A stretch of 35,922 nucleotides of DNA from contig JAQSDX010000037.1 of the NCBI GenBank assembly GCA_029946125.1, positions 1-35,922 on the forward strand. Direction: 5' to 3'. This stretch comes from Candidatus Methylobacter titanis. Lineage in GTDB: Bacteria; Pseudomonadota; Gammaproteobacteria; Methylococcales; Methylomonadaceae. Position 1 is the first letter of the stretch, and every line of letters starts with the position of its first letter. The notes under the pieces were generated by a model, which was not told the DNA's origin, ran no database searches, and worked only from the letters and a program-made list of their open reading frames with translations. Below are positions 1 to 9,922 of the stretch, in pieces. The translations under genes and the position numbers were made by a program.

Positions 1-85
1 ATGATAAATTTAATGTTAGGGCGACTTTGCGACTGACTTTTAAAACACGCACTTAGAGTAATCGACAACTTTGGAGTAGGCATTG

Positions 86-1072
86 TTATATAAAACTTCT
101 AATATATGCGTCTCTTATTCTCCGTTGTGCTATGCGCTGAGTCGAAGAAGTACAAGCATTGTAAAACTTGATATCCTCTTCATTTTTATTTTCATCCGAG
201 TTAAATCTAGTGTCTATCTCGACAACCATTCTTTCTAATTGATCGGTCGAGATATGATTAGAATCAAGAACTAATAGAAACGAGAAAAAAATCGGCTGCC
301 TGCTAAAAATGGTATCTGCTATTTTCCCGGGATCTATTGACGCAACCGTATCAAATACTTTCTCTATACGCTCAGAAATTTCGTTGGCATCTTTGAATTC
401 TTCATCATTCTCTTTGTACAGGGTGTCAATATTGTTAGCGCTATAATCTGACAACCCATTCATCAAGTTGTAAATTACATCAGAAATAAACTGTACTTCA
501 TTCATCCTAGAAATATCATTGGCTGTAAAGATTCTGTAACTTCGCCAAAATGATATCCGGCTAGAAGCCTGTTTAAGGCAAAATTGTTTCATTTCTCCAC
601 TGTATGCTGCATTTCTTTTCTCTTGGGCATTTAGAGATTTACTAATGGAGTTGATTCGCCCAAAGATGTCTATAACATCAGAATCGGATGCTCCGAGGAG
701 GTATCCAACTGGAACAGCTGTTAAAAGATATTTTTGCTGCTCATCCCTTTTTAACTGCGAAAACTTTACCTTTTTCTCATGCGCCGGATGTCTTGCTGTG
801 AATTTATCAGAACAATACTCTAAGATTGTCCGGGTTCTCTGCTGACCATCAACTATCTCCTTTATGCTTTTGGATGATTCGAGATCAAGGGAATGTCTTA
901 TATATATAGCAGGGATGGGTTTTTGCTCGTGCAGTGTATTAATTAGGTAAGACTTTTGTGCTGGATTCCAAACGGAACGCCGCTGATACCACGGAGACAG
1001 GTTAATTTCATCTGCTTTTTGCAGATTTATCAAGTCCTGAATTATTAATGTTTGATACTCTACTCGATCCAT
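86..1072 (-). CDS. DUF262 domain protein (GmrSD/ParB-like fold), stand-alone
   Basis: A 328-residue protein with the DUF262 signature: YQRRSVW at residues 29-35 and the DGQQR motif at 75-79, preceded by a segment typical of the family (NTLHEQKPIPAIYI). DUF262 is the N-terminal, ParB-like half of GmrSD modification-dependent restriction enzymes; in that fold the DGQQR motif is part of an NTP-binding/hydrolysis site. No C-terminal DUF1524 HNH nuclease half is visible, and nothing in the first 85 bases supplies one, so this is a DUF262-only protein. Many such proteins are found in defence regions but their role is mostly unknown. It sits next to a mazEF pair, which fits an accessory or defence neighbourhood. 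The family call is firm; an anti-phage function is only inferred. Confidence 0.85.
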   Translation of the reverse strand: MDRVEYQTLIIQDLINLQKADEINLSPWYQRRSVWNPAQKSYLINTLHEQKPIPAIYIRHSLDLESSKSIKEIVDGQQRTRTILEYCSDKFTARHPAHEKKVKFSQLKRDEQQKYLLTAVPVGYLLGASDSDVIDIFGRINSISKSLNAQEKRNAAYSGEMKQFCLKQASSRISFWRSYRIFTANDISRMNEVQFISDVIYNLMNGLSDYSANNIDTLYKENDEEFKDANEISERIEKVFDTVASIDPGKIADTIFSRQPIFFSFLLVLDSNHISTDQLERMVVEIDTRFNSDENKNEEDIKFYNACTSSTQRIAQRRIRDAYIRSFI

Positions 1073-1111
1073 TTTTTATCTCTCAATTTTGAATATTACG
1101 TAACTTTGTAG

Positions 1112-1136
1112 GTTGGGCATACTGTTTATGCCCGAC
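1112..1136. repeat. Imperfect inverted repeat between mazF and the DUF262 gene
   Basis: The arms GTTGGGCATA (1112-1121) and TATGCCCGAC (1127-1136) pair with one mismatch around a 5-base loop. No T-tract follows on either strand, so it is not a clear terminator. It may be a short dispersed intergenic palindrome. Confidence 0.4.
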
Positions 1137-1189
1137 ATTCCCATGCTTCAATATGGTGACGGATTTCGGGTTTAAGCACCCTATCGGCC

Positions 1190-1510
1190 TTACATCTCAA
1201 AAATATCAACCAACGTTGCTGAAATCATTTTTTGTGTTTTGGCATCTATAGTACCCAGCTTTTTAACCAGCCTGGACTTATCGACCGACCTTAATTGATC
1301 CAGCAAAACAAGCCCGGTCTTATCCTGAAACTGAAGCTCGACCCTTGAGGGCGCATGAAACCCTTTAGTAGTCATGGGTGCGATTAAAACAGTTTTCAGG
1401 CAATTCATTTCATTGGGCGAAACGATGATGCAGGGTCTGGTTTTTTTAATTTCACTGCCAACAGCGGGATCAAGTTCGATCAGATAAACGTCAAATCGTT
1501 TAACTACCAT
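1190..1510 (-). CDS. mazF: MazF/PemK-family mRNA interferase toxin
   Basis: A protein of about 106 residues with the PemK/MazF fold: the N-terminal strand KRFDVYLIELDPAVGSEIKKTRPCIIVSP carries the conserved G-S-E-x-x-K-x-R-P motif, and LIAPMT and the C-terminal LDQLRSVDK block follow. MazF toxins are ribosome-independent RNases that cleave specific mRNA sequences when their labile antitoxin is lost. The open frame can begin at a GTG (1516), but ATG at 1510 gives a normal MazF N terminus (MVVKRFDVYLIEL). Either start overlaps the end of the upstream antitoxin gene, the usual sign of translational coupling in toxin-antitoxin operons. Catalytic Arg (GSEIKKTRP) and downstream Thr (MTTKG) positions are present, so it looks intact. 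Confidence 0.9.
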   Translation of the reverse strand: MVVKRFDVYLIELDPAVGSEIKKTRPCIIVSPNEMNCLKTVLIAPMTTKGFHAPSRVELQFQDKTGLVLLDQLRSVDKSRLVKKLGTIDAKTQKMISATLVDIFEM

Positions 1511-1770
1511 TCCCACGCCTCGCCGGTAAGAAGTTCTGCGCTATGGTCAAGATTGCTATGGGTGTTGTTAAAATCTTGCTCGATTTGAGCCGCTGTAATG
1601 CTTTTGAATTGCTCTTCCCAGCCTTGTCTGGTTTTTTTTATCGGCGTGATTAATAAGCCGTTATCGACAACGTGTATTTCAAACTCCTGATCTTGAAGAT
1701 TGGCTTGTTTAATAAGCGGTTGCGGTATCCTGATTCCTTGAGAATTTCCTATTTTGATTAAATGCGCCAT
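1504..1770 (-). CDS. mazE: MazE-family antitoxin (AbrB-type DNA-binding N terminus)
   Basis: An 88-residue protein starting MAHLIKIGNSQGIRIPQPL, the classic swapped-hairpin AbrB/MazE DNA-binding motif, followed by an acidic, probably disordered C-terminal tail that would wrap around the toxin. The open frame extends upstream to 1839, but ATG at 1770 is preferred: the AbrB motif begins right there and an AGGT Shine-Dalgarno-like sequence lies just upstream. The gene precedes mazF and its last codons overlap the toxin start. MazE normally neutralises MazF and represses its own promoter, so autoregulation is expected from the family, although no operator is obvious here. Confidence 0.9.
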   Translation of the reverse strand: MAHLIKIGNSQGIRIPQPLIKQANLQDQEFEIHVVDNGLLITPIKKTRQGWEEQFKSITAAQIEQDFNNTHSNLDHSAELLTGEAWEW

Positions 1771-2070
1771 ATTTGACCTACTCTTTGTTGCTTGAAAAAA
1801 TGTAGTTACATTGTAATTACTTTTGAAGTCGGAGGTCAAATAGTTCCGTTAGCGCCGATTCCTAAGCTCCAACCTTTATTACTAAACACCAAGCCGCCCC
1901 AGAGTCGTCCATACTGGCAGGGATGCCGGTATCCAGCGCCATGGACGGTAACTTTCGAAATTGTAAGACGGTATCTGTCGGTATGACGGTGACCCGAAGA
2001 CGCTTGGCGTATACCGAGGATTGCTCCAGTTTGGAAGAAACAGCAACTTGACCTATAAATTTACCTCATG
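1771..2070. other. Gene-free stretch with a degenerate repeat-like segment
   Basis: About 300 bases upstream of mazE and beyond the end of ilvC. I see no supported gene. Positions 1909-1990 have the look of a dispersed intergenic repeat: CTGGCAGGGATGCCGGTATC (1914-1933), in which GGAT and ATCC arms flank GCCGGT, then several GACGGTA-like units. Similar 'CTGGATACCGGCATCCC' sequences are scattered in many proteobacterial genomes. The mazE promoter must also lie here. Confidence 0.4.
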
Positions 2071-2072
2071 GC

Positions 2073-2104
2073 AAAAAAAAGCCCATCATCAAGACGGGCT
2101 TTTT
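2073..2104 (-). terminator. Rho-independent terminator after ilvC
   Basis: Read on the minus strand, AAAGCCCGTC and GATGGGCTTT form a G+C-rich hairpin followed by a run of eight T. It begins 23 bases past the ilvC stop and would end the ilvBNC transcript. Confidence 0.85.
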
Positions 2105-2126
2105 AAACGCTTAAACCGACTTAAGA

Positions 2127-3702
<1,576 letters not shown>

Positions 3703-3703
<1 letters not shown>

Positions 3704-5439
3704 TACGCCAATTCCCTGTCGGTCGATGTGCCTGGCGCAACTCTTAAGGTCATGTCATGATGGCCTTTGCCTGATTCAATCATCGGGTAAACATTTTCGG
3801 TTCTGTCGGTCAGGATGTCCAAAAATACCGTACGGTCTTTCATTGCAAAGGCCTCTTCCAGCGCCGGTCTGACTTCTTCGGGTTTATCAATACGCATGCC
3901 GACATGGCCATAAGCCTCTGCCAGTTTGACGAATTCCGGAATGGTATCCATGTACGAGTGCGAGTAACGGCTTTCATAGGAGAATTCCTGCCATTGCCGA
4001 ACCATACCCATGTAGCTGTTATTCAGGTTGATAATTTTTACCGGCGTTTTGTATTGCAGAGCGGTCGACAATTCCTGAATACACATCTGAATGCTGGCAT
4101 CGCCGGTAACACAGGCAACTTCCGAGTCAGGAAACGCCAATTTGACGCCGATAGCCGCCGGCAAACCAAAGCCCATGGTGCCCAAGCCGCCGGAGTTAAT
4201 CCATCGGCGCGGTTTGTCGAACGGGTAATACTGGGCTGCCCACATTTGATGCTGACCCACATCCGAGGTGACATACGCATCGCCTTTAGTGACTTCGTAC
4301 AGCTGCTCAATCACATATTGCGGTTTAATTAACCGGCTTTCGCGGTCATATTCCAGGCACTTAACCGCCCGCCATTGGTCAATCTGGTTCCACCAGCTTT
4401 CCAATGCTTTTTTAGACGGTTTCTTTTTGCTTTCCCTAATTATTTCAAGCATCTGATCCAATACTTGCTTAACTTGGCCGACGATAGGAATAGCCACTTT
4501 AACGGTCTTGGAAATTGACGCCGGATCAATATCGATATGGATAATTTGGGCATACGGGCAAAACTCGTCGAGCTTGCCGGTGACGCGGTCATCAAAGCGT
4601 GCGCCGATAGCAATAATCACATCGCTCTCGTGCATCGCCATGTTGGCTTCATAGGTGCCGTGCATCCCCAGCATGCCGACGAACTGTTTGTCAGTTGCAG
4701 GGTATGCGCCCAAGCCCATCAAGGTATTGGTAACCGGAAAACCCAGCGTATGGGCAAATTCGATTAATTCTTTGCTGGCTTCACCCAGAACTACGCCGCC
4801 GCCGGAATAAATGATCGGTTTTTGTGCCGTCAATAATAAATCCACGGCTTTTTTAATCTGCCCTTTATCGCCGAAAACCGCCGGGTTATAAGAGCGGATA
4901 GAGACTTTTTTAGGGTATTTATAAGGTATTTTTATCCTGGGATCGGTTATATCTTTAGGTATATCAACGACAACGGGGCCAGGACGCCCGGTGGTCGCCA
5001 CATAAAAGGCCTTCTTGATGGTTTCAGCCAGTTTGGTAACGTCTTTTACCAGAAAATTATGCTTTACGCAGGGACGGGTAATGCCGACCATGTCGACTTC
5101 CTGAAACGCATCGCTGCCGATAACCGGCGACGGCACCTGACCTGAAATAATCACCATAGGGATTGAATCCATATAAGCAGTGGCGATGCCGGTTACCGCA
5201 TTGGTGGCGCCCGGCCCTGAAGTGACCAGTACCACGCCCGGTTTGCCGGTGGCCCGTGCATAGCCATCTGCCGCGTGCGTAGCGCCCTGTTCGTGGCGAA
5301 CCAGAATATGCTTGACATCGTCCTGCTGAAAAATTGCATCGTACAAATGCAATACCGCCCCACCGGGATAGCCAAAAATATATTCTACGCCTTCGTCTTT
5401 AAGACTCTGAATTACGATTTGTGCGCCGTTTAGCTCCAC
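3703..5439 (-). CDS. ilvB: Acetolactate synthase large (catalytic) subunit
   Basis: A 578-residue thiamine-diphosphate enzyme that condenses pyruvate with pyruvate or 2-oxobutyrate, the first committed step to valine, leucine and isoleucine. The N-terminal PYR domain holds the catalytic Glu in [22 protein letters not shown]; the central FAD-binding-like domain follows (~190-330); the C-terminal PP domain has the ThDP/Mg motif [29 protein letters not shown]. Translation starts at a GTG ([11 protein letters not shown], the conserved N terminus) with GGGGG about 9 bases upstream. First gene of ilvBNC; a structured leader precedes it. Paralogues of this enzyme are named ilvB, ilvI or ilvG; the symbol is by role. 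Confidence 0.96.
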
Positions 5440-5743
5440 GCTAATACCCCCAAATAAACTGTCGAATTAAGCCGATTAACTGCGTTTTTAAACATTCAAA
5501 ACCCAAATACCCGGTTTAATTTTTAAAGACGGCAGATAATCTGCTGCTGGCAGCCGTCTTTTCAGGCGGCATAATGTGAGCATTTTACTAGGTTTTTGGT
5601 CAGATTGTACACGCCTCTGTTGTCCTTTTTCATTCTTGTCTGGCCGGTAACAACCGATTATTCGTTTTTGTTAAACGGTGTTATCGGTGGATTTGCGCAA
5701 GCCGATCTTGAGCTTGGTACGAATCGCTGCCTTGACTCAGGTT
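5440..5743 (-). promoter_or_regulatory. ilvB leader region with hairpin (possible attenuator)
   Basis: This 300-base gap separates ilvB from the stop of the DUF2797 gene. On the minus strand a hairpin has perfect 9-base arms AAAGACGGC and GCCGTCTTT (5553-5561 and 5525-5533), enclosing a second perfect palindrome GCAGAT-T-ATCTGC. A weak A/T-rich tail follows, so it could be a leader terminator 85 bases before the ilvB start. A 23-codon frame ends just before the hairpin but contains only two Leu and two Val, scattered, so classical leader-peptide attenuation is not well supported. A TAAAAT -10-like box lies upstream near 5585-5590. Confidence 0.4.
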
Positions 5744-6571
5744 CTATGCCGAAAATTCAACCTCATAACCGGCAAATTTGCGGATATTAATCACACCCGT
5801 ATCCAGTAATAAATATTGACCTTTTATGCCATGCAGCACCCCTGATACTTCGGGGCTCTTATCAAGATTAAACGACTTAACCTTCACGGGATAACTGTCC
5901 ACCGGAAAATGAATGTCCACAGGCGACGCATCGACTAATAATTCAATCGCATCTACCCCAAAACGTTGGCTAATGTCAGCCAACTCCACAGCACATACAG
6001 CAATTAATTCATCCCGTTTTACCACCAGATCGACGGGCTCGGCCTTCATTTTAAGCATTTGCTGCCAGCTGGTTTTATCGCTGACATGCTTGGCAATGGC
6101 GATTTCGACCAGACCTGAAATATAGCGCGACTGCACTTTAAAAATCGGCATCGCCTGCACCGCACCTTGATCTATCCAGCGTGTCGGAATTTGAGTCTGC
6201 CGGGTAATGCCGACCTTAATACTGCTGGAATTAGCCAGATAAACCACATGCGGCTGCAAACAAAATGCCTCGCCCCATGAGGGTTCCCGACAGGTACCTG
6301 CTGCATAGTGACAGGTTTCCGGTTTCATAATGCACATATCGCACTGCGCCAAGGAAATAAAACAGGGATAGCAGTAGCCCTGATTAAAACTCTTTTTAAT
6401 TGACCTGTTGCAGTGTACGCAACAGATTTTACCCGTATAGCTCAGCTTAATTGACTTACCGATCAGCGGATTTAAAGCGATCAATTGCACGCCCAACGGC
6501 AACTCATACTGAACCGGCTTTGAACTGTCTGGTTCCAGATGGGCGTGCATTTTTCTTAATGGTCCCTGCAT
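5744..6571 (-). CDS. DUF2797 family protein (Cys-rich zinc-finger)
   Basis: A 275-residue protein of the DUF2797 family, recognisable from its start (MQGPLRKMHAHLE...VQYELPLG) and from the Cys-rich section around residues 50-105: CCVHCNRSIKKSFNQGYCYPC, then CDMC, ETCHY and TCREPSWG, which should bind zinc. The HVVYLANSSSIKVGITR segment near residue 108 resembles a GIY-YIG-like strand pair. No biochemical role is established for the family that I know of. Start ATG agrees with the conserved N terminus. It is on the same strand as, and just after, moaE-moaD, but 38 bases apart and functionally unrelated as far as can be seen. Confidence 0.85.
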   Translation of the reverse strand: MQGPLRKMHAHLEPDSSKPVQYELPLGVQLIALNPLIGKSIKLSYTGKICCVHCNRSIKKSFNQGYCYPCFISLAQCDMCIMKPETCHYAAGTCREPSWGEAFCLQPHVVYLANSSSIKVGITRQTQIPTRWIDQGAVQAMPIFKVQSRYISGLVEIAIAKHVSDKTSWQQMLKMKAEPVDLVVKRDELIAVCAVELADISQRFGVDAIELLVDASPVDIHFPVDSYPVKVKSFNLDKSPEVSGVLHGIKGQYLLLDTGVINIRKFAGYEVEFSA

Positions 6572-6608
6572 TCAGGTGGTTCCTATAAAATTCATAACAA
6601 CGGGTCGG

Positions 6609-7055
6609 TTAAAGATAACCGTCGGTATTCTTTACTAGCCAACGCTCGGCTTGGGATTTTAACCGCTCTTTTTTCCAGAAAGGCGCTCTCGACTTTAACG
6701 CCTCCATAATGTATCGACTCGCATCAAACGCATCGCCACGGTGCGACGTCCATACCGCTACCAGCACTATTGGCTCATTAGGCAGAATATCACCCACCCG
6801 GTGCACCACCAGCGCATTGATAATCGGCCATTGTTGCAAAGCTTCGGCAACGATTTTTTCCAGCTGCTTTTCGGTCATACCGGGATAATGTTCCAGCGTC
6901 ATGCCCTTAACATCATCACCGTCATTGAAATCGCGCATCGTGCCGATAAAAACACTGGTTGCGCCAAACTTTCCGGCTAAATCCTTTGCCAAATGCTGAT
7001 GCACCTGAATTTCCTGCCAGGGATCAAAAGCTTCTGCACAAATTTTTATGTGCAT
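6609..7055 (-). CDS. moaE: Molybdopterin synthase catalytic subunit MoaE
   Basis: A 148-residue MoaE, the large subunit of molybdopterin synthase, which transfers sulfur from the MoaD C terminus to cyclic pyranopterin monophosphate (cPMP) to make molybdopterin. Conserved blocks: GATSVFIGTMRDFNDGDDVKGMTLEHYPGMTEKQL, VVHRVGDILPNEPIVLVAVWTSHRGDAFDASRYIMEALKSRAPFWKKE, where the Lys pair of FWKKE supplies the catalytic lysine. Starts 2 bases after the moaD stop, as expected for a co-translated heterotetramer. No anomaly. Confidence 0.96.
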   Translation of the reverse strand: MHIKICAEAFDPWQEIQVHQHLAKDLAGKFGATSVFIGTMRDFNDGDDVKGMTLEHYPGMTEKQLEKIVAEALQQWPIINALVVHRVGDILPNEPIVLVAVWTSHRGDAFDASRYIMEALKSRAPFWKKERLKSQAERWLVKNTDGYL

Positions 7056-7057
7056 GA

Positions 7058-7291
7058 TCAGCCCCCGGTTACCGGCGGAAAAAAAGCCACTTCATCGCCG
7101 TCCTTAACTGCACTATTCAATTCGACATAGTCCATATTCACCGCCGCCAAACTATTATCCGGCAATGCTTTATTCGGATTAGCGTAGCGCCATACATCAG
7201 CGACGGTAGCCAAACCGGTAATCTCCAGATGGTCATTCGAGCGACCGATACTTTCTTTCAAACTGGCAAAATAACGCACCTTAATTGACAT
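7058..7291 (-). CDS. moaD: Molybdopterin synthase sulfur carrier subunit MoaD
   Basis: A ubiquitin-fold sulfur carrier of about 77 residues (MSIKVRYFASLKESIG...VAFFPPVTGG) ending in the diagnostic Gly-Gly tail, which is adenylated and thiocarboxylated before donating sulfur in the MoaE active site. The frame allows starts at GTG 7300, ATG 7297 and ATG 7291; I prefer 7291 because MSIKVRYFA matches the family N terminus and GAG lies at suitable spacing. Divergent from moaC across a 150-base shared promoter region. Confidence 0.94.
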   Translation of the reverse strand: MSIKVRYFASLKESIGRSNDHLEITGLATVADVWRYANPNKALPDNSLAAVNMDYVELNSAVKDGDEVAFFPPVTGG

Positions 7292-7372
7292 AATCATCAC
7301 TCAGTTACAAAAAAATAAAGTTGGTATAAAAAGACCGATTAACGGCTTTTTTAAAAAAGCGCATAATTTCGC

Positions 7373-7405
7373 CTTGAACCTTGAACTCTGAACCTTTGTT
7401 ATAAT
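7373..7405 (+). promoter_or_regulatory. moaC promoter with extended -10 and three 7-base direct repeats
   Basis: TATAAT at 7400-7405 is preceded by TG one base upstream (TGtTATAAT), an extended -10 element. Immediately upstream are TTGAAC (7374-7379), TTGAAC (7381-7386) and CTGAAC (7388-7393), spaced exactly 7 bases apart. None is at the ideal 17-base distance for a -35, so they could be an activator site or a slipped -35. The moaC ATG follows 40 bases downstream. Confidence 0.5.
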
Positions 7406-7445
7406 AAAACGTGCTTGCCTCTTTCATTAATAATTTTACAGAAAA

Positions 7446-7928
7446 ATGACTGCATTAACTCACTTTAATCAATCCGGCGAAGCTCACATGGTTGACGTCG
7501 GCGAAAAAGCGATCACTCAGCGTACCGCCGTCACCGAAGGCTATATTGACATGCAGCCGTCTACGCTCAAATTGATCGTAGACGGCGGACACAAAAAAGG
7601 CGATGTGCTGGCCATAGCTAGAATTGCCGGCATCATGGCCAGTAAAAAAACGGCGGAGCTGATTCCGCTCTGCCATCCGCTACCCCTGACGCATGTGGAA
7701 ATCCAGCTGAGCGCAGAAATCGACAACAACCGGATACGCTGCCAGACCACGGTAAAAACCAACGGACAAACCGGTGTAGAAATGGAAGCACTCAATGCCA
7801 CGCAGATTACCTTGCTTACCATTTACGATATGTGCAAAGCCGTAGATAGAGGTATGGTTATTCAGTCAGTCCGATTACTGGAAAAAGATGGCGGCAAATC
7901 GGGACACTGGCATTGCAATCAACAGTGA
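7446..7928 (+). CDS. moaC: Cyclic pyranopterin monophosphate synthase MoaC
   Basis: A 160-residue MoaC. Working after the radical-SAM enzyme MoaA, it rearranges the GTP-derived intermediate into cyclic pyranopterin monophosphate, the substrate of MoaDE. The conserved stretch [36 protein letters not shown], the [16 protein letters not shown] block and the catalytic region [13 protein letters not shown] (Asp-Arg) are all intact, as is the C-terminal [12 protein letters not shown]. It starts ATG 7446 and is transcribed divergently from moaD. moaA is not in the window. Confidence 0.97.
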   Translation: MTALTHFNQSGEAHMVDVGEKAITQRTAVTEGYIDMQPSTLKLIVDGGHKKGDVLAIARIAGIMASKKTAELIPLCHPLPLTHVEIQLSAEIDNNRIRCQTTVKTNGQTGVEMEALNATQITLLTIYDMCKAVDRGMVIQSVRLLEKDGGKSGHWHCNQQ

Positions 7929-8110
7929 TATTTGGCTGCTAGAAAGCAGAAAAATAACACTGATTCGGTTACATTTAAAACCCTTATCAACCAGTATGGG
8001 CAACCAATCCAGCTAATGTGTTTGTTTATTGGATTTGATACACTAAACTTATATTGCCAACAACGTGCCGACTAGTTTGGCGCTATGTATAAATAACAGC
8101 AGAGATAACT

Positions 8111-9151
8111 ATGCCGATTATATTAAAAGAACTTGCCGATTTTTGTAGCGCGCGGATTGAAGGCGGCGACCCAACGGCAACCATCGAATCAGCGGCAGAG
8201 ATTACCTCTGCACATCAGGGTCAAGTAACACAGCTGACCAACAGTCGCTATGCTCGGCACATTAAAGGCTCAACCGCTTCCGCCTGCTTTATTGCAGAGG
8301 GTTTTGGTGTTGAGAATGTACCTGAAGGCATGGCGCTGTTAGTTTGCTCCGACCCGGAACTCAGTTTCATTAAGGCCGTCGAATTACTGCATCCTGCCAG
8401 AACTTATGATCGGCAAATTGCAACGCAGGCAGTGCTTGGAGCTAATGTGACCTTGGGCAATAAGCTGTATATCGGCCCTTATGCGGTAATTGGCGAAGAT
8501 TCAAACTTAGGCGATGGCAGCGAAATCCACGCAGGCGCCTATATTGGTAGCAATGTAAAGATAGGTCAAAACTGTCGGATTCATCCTTATGCAGTTATTT
8601 ATGACGATGTCGTCGTGGGCAATAATGTCATCATTCATTCCGGGGCCATTATCGGTGCCGATGGCTTCGGTTATAAGTTCAGGAATAACGAGCACGTTAA
8701 GGTTCCTCAGGTCGGTAATGTAGTCATTGAGGATAATGTCGAGATTGGCGCTAACACCTGCATAGACAGGGGCGCATTGGGCAGCACATCAATAGGCGCG
8801 GGCAGCAAAATCGATAATCTGGTACAAATCGGGCACAACAACAAAGTCGGCAAACACGTCATCATGTGCGGTTTAACCGGCGTTTCCGGCTCATGTAACA
8901 TTGAAGATTATGCGATTCTGGCCGGCAGTTCAGGTATTGCCGATCACGTTACGATTGGTAGCGGTGCTGTAGTCATGGCGCGTTCCGGCGTAGCTGGCGA
9001 TGTCAAAGCGGGTATGCAGGTTTTCGGCAGTCCGGCAAAAGATAAGAAAACGGCTTACAAAGAGCAAATCGCAATCAGCAAACTGCCAGAGCTATTGAAA
9101 AGAGTAAAAATGCTGGAAGAAAAAATCCAGATATTGGAAAAAGAAGCGTAG
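8111..9151 (+). CDS. lpxD: UDP-3-O-acylglucosamine N-acyltransferase LpxD
   Basis: A 346-residue LpxD, which adds the N-linked 3-hydroxyacyl chain to UDP-3-O-acyl-glucosamine in lipid A synthesis. The N-terminal uridine-binding domain (residues 1-100) is followed by a left-handed beta helix of hexapeptide repeats (~105-300), containing GADGFGYKF and the catalytic His in [18 protein letters not shown], and a C-terminal helix that looks like a coiled coil ([19 protein letters not shown]). It is not beside lpxA/fabZ/bamA, where the main lpxD normally sits, so it may be a second copy. That cannot be settled from this window. Confidence 0.95.
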   Translation: MPIILKELADFCSARIEGGDPTATIESAAEITSAHQGQVTQLTNSRYARHIKGSTASACFIAEGFGVENVPEGMALLVCSDPELSFIKAVELLHPARTYDRQIATQAVLGANVTLGNKLYIGPYAVIGEDSNLGDGSEIHAGAYIGSNVKIGQNCRIHPYAVIYDDVVVGNNVIIHSGAIIGADGFGYKFRNNEHVKVPQVGNVVIEDNVEIGANTCIDRGALGSTSIGAGSKIDNLVQIGHNNKVGKHVIMCGLTGVSGSCNIEDYAILAGSSGIADHVTIGSGAVVMARSGVAGDVKAGMQVFGSPAKDKKTAYKEQIAISKLPELLKRVKMLEEKIQILEKEA

Positions 9152-9313
9152 TTAATGCCACGAACTCAGGCTAACTGACTCAATTTCGAGCTACGTTGAA
9201 CTATTCAGGGGGGGCGTTTTTGAGAGCGTTTGACAGGATACAAGCTCGATACTTTTGTGGCTTATACAGGATAGACTTGCGGTTGCAGACTCAGGATACT
9301 GGAATGTAACAAC
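9152..9313. other. Short gap after lpxD, no feature seen
   Basis: About 160 bases between the lpxD stop and the terminator. No open frame or structure I can support. Confidence 0.4.
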
Positions 9314-9350
9314 ACCCCCCGTCATTTTTTATAACGGGGGGTATTATTTT
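9314..9350 (+). terminator. Intrinsic terminator between lpxD and the convergent small gene
   Basis: Perfect arms ACCCCCCGT (9314-9322) and ACGGGGGGT (9334-9342) are followed on the plus strand by ATTATTTTT. It best serves lpxD. Because it lies 8 bases from the stop of the convergent 66-residue gene it may work in both directions, although the minus-strand tail is weak. Confidence 0.75.
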
Positions 9351-9550
9351 TAGTTACCTACGTTACCAGTAACGTTGCTGGTTTTTCTCTTCTCTATGTT
9401 CGAGAATGTTTCTTTTTGAAGCTCAGCAACAGCGCCACTTTGCAAATGCTTAGTTTCATCTTGTTTTAGCAGTACAACTAATAGAATAACAGCAGCAATA
9501 GCAACACCAGCGATCAACCATGTGTTGTCTTTTTCTTTTTCTTCAGCCAT
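9350..9550 (-). CDS. Small single-pass membrane protein, unknown function
   Basis: A 66-residue protein: a charged N terminus (MAEEKEKDN), one clear transmembrane helix (TWLIAGVAIAAVILLVVLL, residues 10-28), and a polar C-terminal tail. A good Shine-Dalgarno (CGAGGA, about 8 bases upstream of the ATG) supports translation. I do not recognise the family. It is monocistronic, with a convergent terminator after it and two adjacent hairpins upstream. Topology could be either way round; N-in by the positive-inside rule is not obvious because the N terminus has both charges. Confidence 0.65.
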   Translation of the reverse strand: MAEEKEKDNTWLIAGVAIAAVILLVVLLKQDETKHLQSGAVAELQKETFSNIEKRKTSNVTGNVGN

Positions 9551-9922
9551 TTTAAAATCCTCGAATGTGTATTTAATTATATTATTTTATTCCCTTTCCT
9601 CAAAGGGGTTACTCAATAAATGACTTTATTGAGTAACTTGTCGAATTAACTAATAAACGACAGGCTACTTTTTATCATGAGATACAGCATCATGTCAAAG
9701 CTATAAAAAAAAATACCGCACATATCCGCATTGATGATATCAGGAAAGTTAATTTTAATTGGGCATTAGCAATGCTTAAAATAAACTAACATATTGAAAA
9801 TTAATACCAATATTTTCTTAGGGCGGATAAAGAAACTGAACAAGCAACAGATATGTTCAACAACAAAATATTGCAGCCTAGAACATGACGACTTGAAATC
9901 AAGTCATCGGGATTAAAGCGAA
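9551..9922 (-). promoter_or_regulatory. Gap with two adjacent hairpins ahead of the small membrane gene
   Basis: On the minus strand, a perfect 13-base inverted repeat (arms GTTACTCAATAAA at 9608-9620 and TTTATTGAGTAAC at 9625-9637, 4-base loop) is followed directly by a second hairpin, CCCTTT/AAAGGG (9592-9607), about 40 bases before the ATG of the 66-residue gene. Neither has a T-tract. The rest of the gap is A/T rich. A further palindrome, GACTTGA-AA-TCAAGTC (9889-9904), lies just past the regA stop and may be its weak terminator. Confidence 0.5.

Noticed and set aside
5575-5650. Leader-peptide attenuator for ilvB
   Set aside because: The 23-codon frame has no run of Leu, Val or Ile codons; kept only as an unexplained hairpin.
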